Of a DNA stretch of 60,709 nt, positions 57,015 to 60,709 are shown piece by piece. Below the pieces are notes generated by a model. The model saw only the letters and a program-made list of their open reading frames with translations, was not told the DNA's origin and did no database searches. The first letter of the stretch is position 1. Every line of letters starts with the position of its first letter. The stretch is from Trueperaceae bacterium (GTDB lineage: Bacteria; Deinococcota; Deinococci; Deinococcales; Trueperaceae): the NCBI GenBank assembly GCA_020354625.1, contig CP070651.1, positions 3,387,094-3,447,802 of the forward strand, read 5' to 3'. Made by a program: the position numbers and the translations under genes.

Positions 57015-57450
57015 AATCCTCCACAAAAACTTCGAATTGTAGTTTCTTTGACGCTTGATATAACCAACTTGAACGATTACTCCTTCGAACAAACCGAACC
57101 GTCTGTTGGCAAGCCTCCCTTCATGGTGGGGAACATCACCGCCCCCAAAAGCCGCGGCACCTGCGGTCCACCCGGGCCGGCTCGTTCTTCGTCCGAAGAG
57201 TCAGGCAGCGACGGGGCACCAGGGTACCGTATCGTTCAACTATTGAGTATAACCTTTTCCCTGAGGGCATCGCTACCGCTGCGCGCCGGCGGCAAAATGT
57301 ATGAAGGGTACCGGATCTGCCCCAGAGCAGGCAGCCCAGGCGAACCTGCGCACGCGTCGCGCCGCCACGATCCAGCACGATCCAGGGCCAGCGAGCATGC
57401 TGTAAACCGATACCAGGACAAAACCGGCCCGGGTGCGGTAGATTGCTAGC
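57015..57450. other. Divergent intergenic region
   Basis: No convincing gene is seen in these 436 bases. On the minus strand TGG followed by TTATAT (57061-57056) can serve the binding-protein operon. On the plus strand TAGATT (57439-57444) ends six bases before the GTG of the lipoprotein gene, a leaderless-type promoter. A tandem CACGATCCAG occurs twice near 57367-57387. Confidence 0.5.
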
Positions 57451-58080
57451 GTGTTACCTTTGCACGGATCAAAAAGATTCAAGTCATCAAAGCTGCTGCT
57501 TTCGATCATGGGAATCCTGATGAGCGCTCTGCTTGCCGGCTGCTTGAGTCGCTCCGACTCGCTGGCGCCGATCATAAGCATCACCAACCCCAAAGATGGA
57601 GCCACCCGCACCACCGAAAACCTGATCATCAGCGGCTACGCCTTGGACGACGAAGGCATCGCTGCGATCCGCGTGAACGGTCACGACCTGCTAACCAACG
57701 AAACCTACCAGGGCGAACAGGGTAATAAACTGATCTTCTTCCGATTCCAAAGCCAGGTGCTGGGCGAAGGGACGCTCAACTCGATGATCGAGGCAGAAGA
57801 TGTGAGCGGCCGGGTCAGCCAACTCCCCTATAGCCTGCAAATCGACACGACCGCTCCCACGCTGGAGCTCACGGTGCTCCCGCTATCGGGCGGACGCTTG
57901 CGGGTCGAAGGGGTCGCCAGGGATAACAACACCGTGGCCTCGGTCCAGGTGGGCGAGGTCTCGCTCCAGTTCATCCCCAGCGGCGAGTACCCATTTGCTC
58001 TCGACATCGAAACCACCGGGAGCGACGTGGTAGTCGTTCGGGACAGCGCCGGCAACGAGACCGTTCGGTCGCTGCAATAG
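57451..58080 (+). CDS. Lipoprotein with Ig-like domains
   Basis: The 209-residue protein has a lipoprotein signal peptide ending LLAGC (cysteine near residue 31). The mature part has two Ig-like segments: IISITNPKDGATRTTENLIISGYALDDEGIAAIRVNG (about 39-75) and APTLELTVLPLSGGRLRVEGVARDNNTVASVQVG (about 134-168), of the type found in surface proteins. GTG 57451 is preferred as leaderless: TAGATT lies six bases before it and no ribosome site is visible. It is followed within 10 bases by an aminotransferase gene. Function unknown. Confidence 0.75.
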   Translation: MLPLHGSKRFKSSKLLLSIMGILMSALLAGCLSRSDSLAPIISITNPKDGATRTTENLIISGYALDDEGIAAIRVNGHDLLTNETYQGEQGNKLIFFRFQSQVLGEGTLNSMIEAEDVSGRVSQLPYSLQIDTTAPTLELTVLPLSGGRLRVEGVARDNNTVASVQVGEVSLQFIPSGEYPFALDIETTGSDVVVVRDSAGNETVRSLQ

Positions 58081-58090
58081 GCCTGGTGCC

Positions 58091-59560
58091 ATGAGTGCGA
58101 ACCCGATTCCAACAGAAACGCGGACAGCCAGCGGCGCTCCCATCGAATTACCTATCAAGAGCGGCGAGTTGCTCCGCGGCTTGTCTTCAGAGCGAACGCT
58201 CGAACTCGAAACGCTGCACGGAAACGGCGATCTGATGCGGGCCCTCGACATCTTAGGCATCGCCGGACCGCTCCGCACCATCAGCCCTTGGGAGCTCGAG
58301 GATGCAGACGGGCGGCACCTCATCCACGCAGGGGGTTACGCCGCCGTCCCCTTCGGCGAGATGTACCCGCCCCTGATCGAGTTTATACAGAGCTTTCTAA
58401 CCGAGAACCGTACCCCAGGACTACCACAACAATCTCTGTCGGAGTGGCGGGCGGCGCTCTCCACAAACTTGGTATCGCTCTTGGCCTCACAGACACCGAG
58501 TCATGAAGAGAGCCAGGTTTTTTTCTCCAATAGCGGGGCCGAGGCGGTCGAAACTGCCATCAAGTTCGCTAAGGCTACTCGCCCAAAGTCCAAGACGCTG
58601 ATCAACTTCTCTCGTGCCTATCACGGCAAGACGGTGGGTGCGCTGAGCCTGACACCCAACGAGGAGTATCAGGATGTATTCAAGCCCCTGATGCCCGGGG
58701 TGCGGACGCTCCCCTACGGTAACGTCACCGCGCTCGAGCGAGCCGTCAAAGAGCTCGGACCCAACGACATCATCGCCGTCGTGCTGGAGCCGATTCAGGG
58801 CGAGGGCGGGGTGATTACACCGCCAAAGGAGTTCTTGCCGGCGGTGGCGCGCCTAGCCGAGCGCTACGGCTTTCTCACTATCGCGGACGAGATCCAGAGC
58901 GGTCTGGGGCGGACCGGGCACTGGTTCGCGAGCCTAGCGGGCGGCTTGGATCCCGACATCATCACGCTGGCGAAACCGCTCGGGGGTGGGTTGGTACCGA
59001 TCGGGGCTACCATCGCCCGCAAAGCAATCTTCCAAACAGTCTTGGGCGGGCTCGAGAGCAAGCGTCACTCCAGCACCTTCGGAGGTGGCTCGCTGGCGAT
59101 GGCCGTGGGCTTGCGGTCGCTGGAGCTGATCGCCGAAAAGGGGTTAGTGGAGAGGGCCCGAGAAATGGGGGGACAAGGGCTGGCGCGGCTCGAGGCGATC
59201 CGAGAGCGCCACCCGGGCTACATCAAGGCGGTACGTGCGGCGGGGATGCTCTTTGCGATCGAACTCAGGCACACCATCAAGCCTTCCCTGGTGCCGGGAA
59301 ACGCCGAGCTCGCACGGCAGCTCGGAACCGTCTTGGCCATACGCACCATGCACCGGCACGGTCTGCACGTCTGCTACAGCAACAACGCCAGCCACGTCAT
59401 TCGGCTCACCCCGGCCCTCAACATGCCTATCGAACTATTCGAGGAGATGTTCGCGCGGCTCGAGCGGGTCGCGAGCCATCACCGTGGCGCCTGGCAGATG
59501 CTGCCCAAAACACCCCTCAGACGCCTCTGGCGCCTGGCGCGCTTGGCACTCAAGAGCTAG
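58091..59560 (+). CDS. Class III aminotransferase (ornithine/GABA/acetylornithine type)
   Basis: The 489-residue PLP enzyme transfers an amino group from an omega-amino acid or ornithine. Key segments are FFSNSGAEAVETAIKFA (about 150-166), AYHGKTVGALSLT, VVLEPIQGEGGV (about 234-245), IADEIQSGLGRTG (pyridine Asp) and LAKPLGGGLVPIG with the PLP lysine near 297. The N-terminus is about 50 residues longer than usual acetylornithine aminotransferase, and the C-terminus is basic. The substrate cannot be assigned; GABA or ornithine are possible. Confidence 0.87.
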   Translation: MSANPIPTETRTASGAPIELPIKSGELLRGLSSERTLELETLHGNGDLMRALDILGIAGPLRTISPWELEDADGRHLIHAGGYAAVPFGEMYPPLIEFIQSFLTENRTPGLPQQSLSEWRAALSTNLVSLLASQTPSHEESQVFFSNSGAEAVETAIKFAKATRPKSKTLINFSRAYHGKTVGALSLTPNEEYQDVFKPLMPGVRTLPYGNVTALERAVKELGPNDIIAVVLEPIQGEGGVITPPKEFLPAVARLAERYGFLTIADEIQSGLGRTGHWFASLAGGLDPDIITLAKPLGGGLVPIGATIARKAIFQTVLGGLESKRHSSTFGGGSLAMAVGLRSLELIAEKGLVERAREMGGQGLARLEAIRERHPGYIKAVRAAGMLFAIELRHTIKPSLVPGNAELARQLGTVLAIRTMHRHGLHVCYSNNASHVIRLTPALNMPIELFEEMFARLERVASHHRGAWQMLPKTPLRRLWRLARLALKS

Positions 59561-59580
59561 ACCCGTTAGACTCTCCCTTC

Positions 59581-60255
59581 ATGGCTTTCTGGCACGGTCT
59601 CAAGGCTATGGCGCCGCTCTGGCTCGGCATCATCCCCTTCGGCATGGCCTACGCCGTCACAGCGCGCAGTGCCGGCTTGAGCCTACTCGAGACCCAGCTC
59701 ATGAGCCTAGTGGTCTTCGCCGGAGGCGCTCAATTCAGCGCCGCCGGGTTGTTTTCGATCGGCGCCGGTAGCTTATCATTGGTCCTCACGACTTTTCTCA
59801 TCAACGTCCGCCACTTCCTCTACGGGCTCACGCTCGAGCCGCGGTTGAAACTCAGCCGGCTCGAAAAGATCGTCGGGGCCTACTTCCTCACAGACGAGGC
59901 CTTCGGGGTCACTATCGCTTCAGGTAAGCGGAGCTTCGCCTTTTTGTTAGGAGCCGAGCTGAGCGTCTTTTTCCTCTGGAACGCAAGCACTCTGCTCGGT
60001 AGCCTCTTGAGTAGGGCCGTACCCGATCCACAAACGCTCGGGGTCGATTTTATCTTCCCACTCACCTTTCTGGCACTACTCATCCCCCTGATCAAAGAGC
60101 GGGTCGATCTCACGGTGGCGGTGTTCTCCGGCGCACTCGCCCTGGCTGCTTCCCAGTGGATCAACGCCGGCCTGACCATCCTGGTGGAAGGGGTACTCGG
60201 ATCGCTCATCGGGGCCCTATGGACAGGCCGTGCCGAGGGAGGCAGAAGAGCGTGA
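59581..60255 (+). CDS. azlC: AzlC-family branched-chain amino acid exporter, large subunit
   Basis: The 224-residue membrane protein has the AzlC pattern: WLGIIPFGMAYAVTARSAGLS, then LMSLVVFAGGAQFSAAGLFS and TFLINVRHFLYGLTL (about 80-94), and a later TDEAFGVT. About six hydrophobic segments are present. With AzlD it forms a two-subunit exporter for branched-chain amino acids. TAGACT ends eight bases before the ATG and no Shine-Dalgarno is seen. The stop overlaps azlD (GTGA). Confidence 0.92.
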   Translation: MAFWHGLKAMAPLWLGIIPFGMAYAVTARSAGLSLLETQLMSLVVFAGGAQFSAAGLFSIGAGSLSLVLTTFLINVRHFLYGLTLEPRLKLSRLEKIVGAYFLTDEAFGVTIASGKRSFAFLLGAELSVFFLWNASTLLGSLLSRAVPDPQTLGVDFIFPLTFLALLIPLIKERVDLTVAVFSGALALAASQWINAGLTILVEGVLGSLIGALWTGRAEGGRRA

Positions 60256-60548
60256 ATCCCATCCTCACCATTCTCGCCATGGCACTGGTCACCTACCTGC
60301 CTCGTCTGGCAGGATTCGCCCTGGCCGGCCAGCGACCGAGCCCCTTCTTTCTGCGCTTTTTACGCTTCATACCGATCACGGTCTTTGCCGCGCTGGTCGT
60401 TCCGGCGCTGCCCGGCAACGCAGGTGAACTCCCCATCCGCTTGGTTGCGGCGGCGGCAGCTTCTCTCACCATCTGGCGTTTTGGCAACCTCTGGTTGGGA
60501 ATCCTTACCGGCATGGGTCTCTTCTGGCTGCTGCGCCTAATCACCTGA
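60252..60548 (+). CDS. azlD: AzlD-family small exporter subunit
   Basis: The 98-residue protein has three to four hydrophobic segments (LTILAMALVTYLPRLAGFAL, then FIPITVFAALVVPAL and the C-terminal LGILTGMGLFWLLRL) and is the usual AzlD partner. GTG 60252 overlaps the azlC stop and gives the normal length of about 100 residues. Confidence 0.92.
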   Translation: MNPILTILAMALVTYLPRLAGFALAGQRPSPFFLRFLRFIPITVFAALVVPALPGNAGELPIRLVAAAAASLTIWRFGNLWLGILTGMGLFWLLRLIT

Positions 60549-60573
60549 CGCCGGGAAGTCGCGAATAGACTTT

Positions 60574-60610
60574 ATTGTTTCTTGTCTGGCTTCGCCAGAC
60601 AAGAAACAAT
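60574..60610. repeat. 17-bp-stem palindrome, family copy P2
   Basis: ATTGTTTCTTGTCTGGC (60574-60590), loop TTC, then the exact complement (60594-60610). Core GTTTCTTG-CTGGC matches P1 at 5576-5608. It sits between azlD and the 16S terminator; neither strand has a T-run right after it. Confidence 0.85.
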
Positions 60611-60612
60611 CC

Positions 60613-60638
60613 AAAAAAAAGACACCCCGAAGGGTGCC
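60613..60638 (-). terminator. 16S rRNA transcript terminator
   Basis: On the minus strand GGCACCC-TTCG-GGGTGTC forms a seven-pair stem with a UUCG tetraloop, followed by a run of eight T. It lies about 47 bases after the 16S 3' end. Confidence 0.88.
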
Positions 60639-60684
60639 TCAGAACGCTGAAAATCCAGTTTGCAAGATCCGTCTTGAACTCCTT

Positions 60685-60709
60685 AGAAAGGAGGTGATCC
60701 AACCGCACC
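60685..60709 (-). rRNA. rrs: 16S ribosomal RNA, 3' end only
   Basis: The minus strand reads GGTGCGGTTGGATCACCTCC then TTTCT, the universal 3' end of bacterial 16S rRNA with the anti-Shine-Dalgarno. The gene continues beyond the window. Only the terminator lies downstream, with no spacer tRNA or 23S gene. Confidence 0.93.

Noticed and set aside
57048-57449. 133-residue open frame in the divergent gap
   Set aside because: It has no ribosome site and no domain-like sequence, and it overlaps both promoters.

Overview
The window reads as a 60.7 kb chromosomal segment of a moderately high-GC bacterium, most likely of the Deinococcota (Deinococcus/Thermus/Truepera side). The clues are: menaquinone made through futalosine (mqnA, mqnE); several genes with no Shine-Dalgarno sequence but a -10 box 6-7 bases before the start codon (leaderless mRNAs); a bacilliredoxin-like protein; and the 3' end of a 16S rRNA gene (minus strand, right edge) followed at once by a terminator, so this 16S copy is not joined to a 23S gene. 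The phylum is an inference; no species is claimed.

Layout. 151-7477: a myo-inositol catabolic operon (iolG, iolD, iolE, mmsA/iolA, iolC, iolJ); iolB is not in the window. 7642-12507: an ABC importer (binding protein, double-length fused permease, ATPase) ending in a small secreted Ig-like protein. 12744-17039: glgX, then mqnA and mqnE. 17332-24290: the 2-oxoglutarate dehydrogenase genes (sucA, sucB, lpd) with an opposing diheme cytochrome c peroxidase between sucB and lpd. 24689-29301: a two-subunit molybdenum hydroxylase, divergent from a cytochrome c and a ScyD/ScyE-like beta-propeller protein. 29565-37221: threonine dehydratase, membrane and redox proteins of uncertain role (DsbD-like, Rieske fusion, bacilliredoxin-like). 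37357-38642: a tRNA-Ser, then a roughly 1 kb lower-GC island with a DUF433/DUF5615-type toxin-antitoxin pair between direct repeats, next to a 78-bp MITE-like element. 38689-45995: a phosphodiesterase-type enzyme, YmdB-like phosphoesterase, a DppABC-type importer, rph and rdgB. 46395-51783: glpX, hisIE, a trans-sulfuration enzyme, hisF and a TrmA-family methyltransferase. 51870-60548: a membrane protein, a diheme cytochrome c, a second DppABC-type importer, an Ig-like lipoprotein, a class III aminotransferase and azlCD.

The most unusual content is non-coding. A family of composite repeats (eight copies plus a remnant) is built from degenerate heptamers (GGGTGAT/GGGTAAT on one arm, the complement on the other) around conserved cores; copies sit at gene ends and sometimes supply terminal codons. 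There are also two inverted copies of a 78-bp element with terminal inverted repeats, a pair of related 15-17 bp-stem palindromes, and a strong hairpin after the binding-protein gene in each of three ABC operons. I found no CRISPR array, integrase, transposase gene or phage structural gene.
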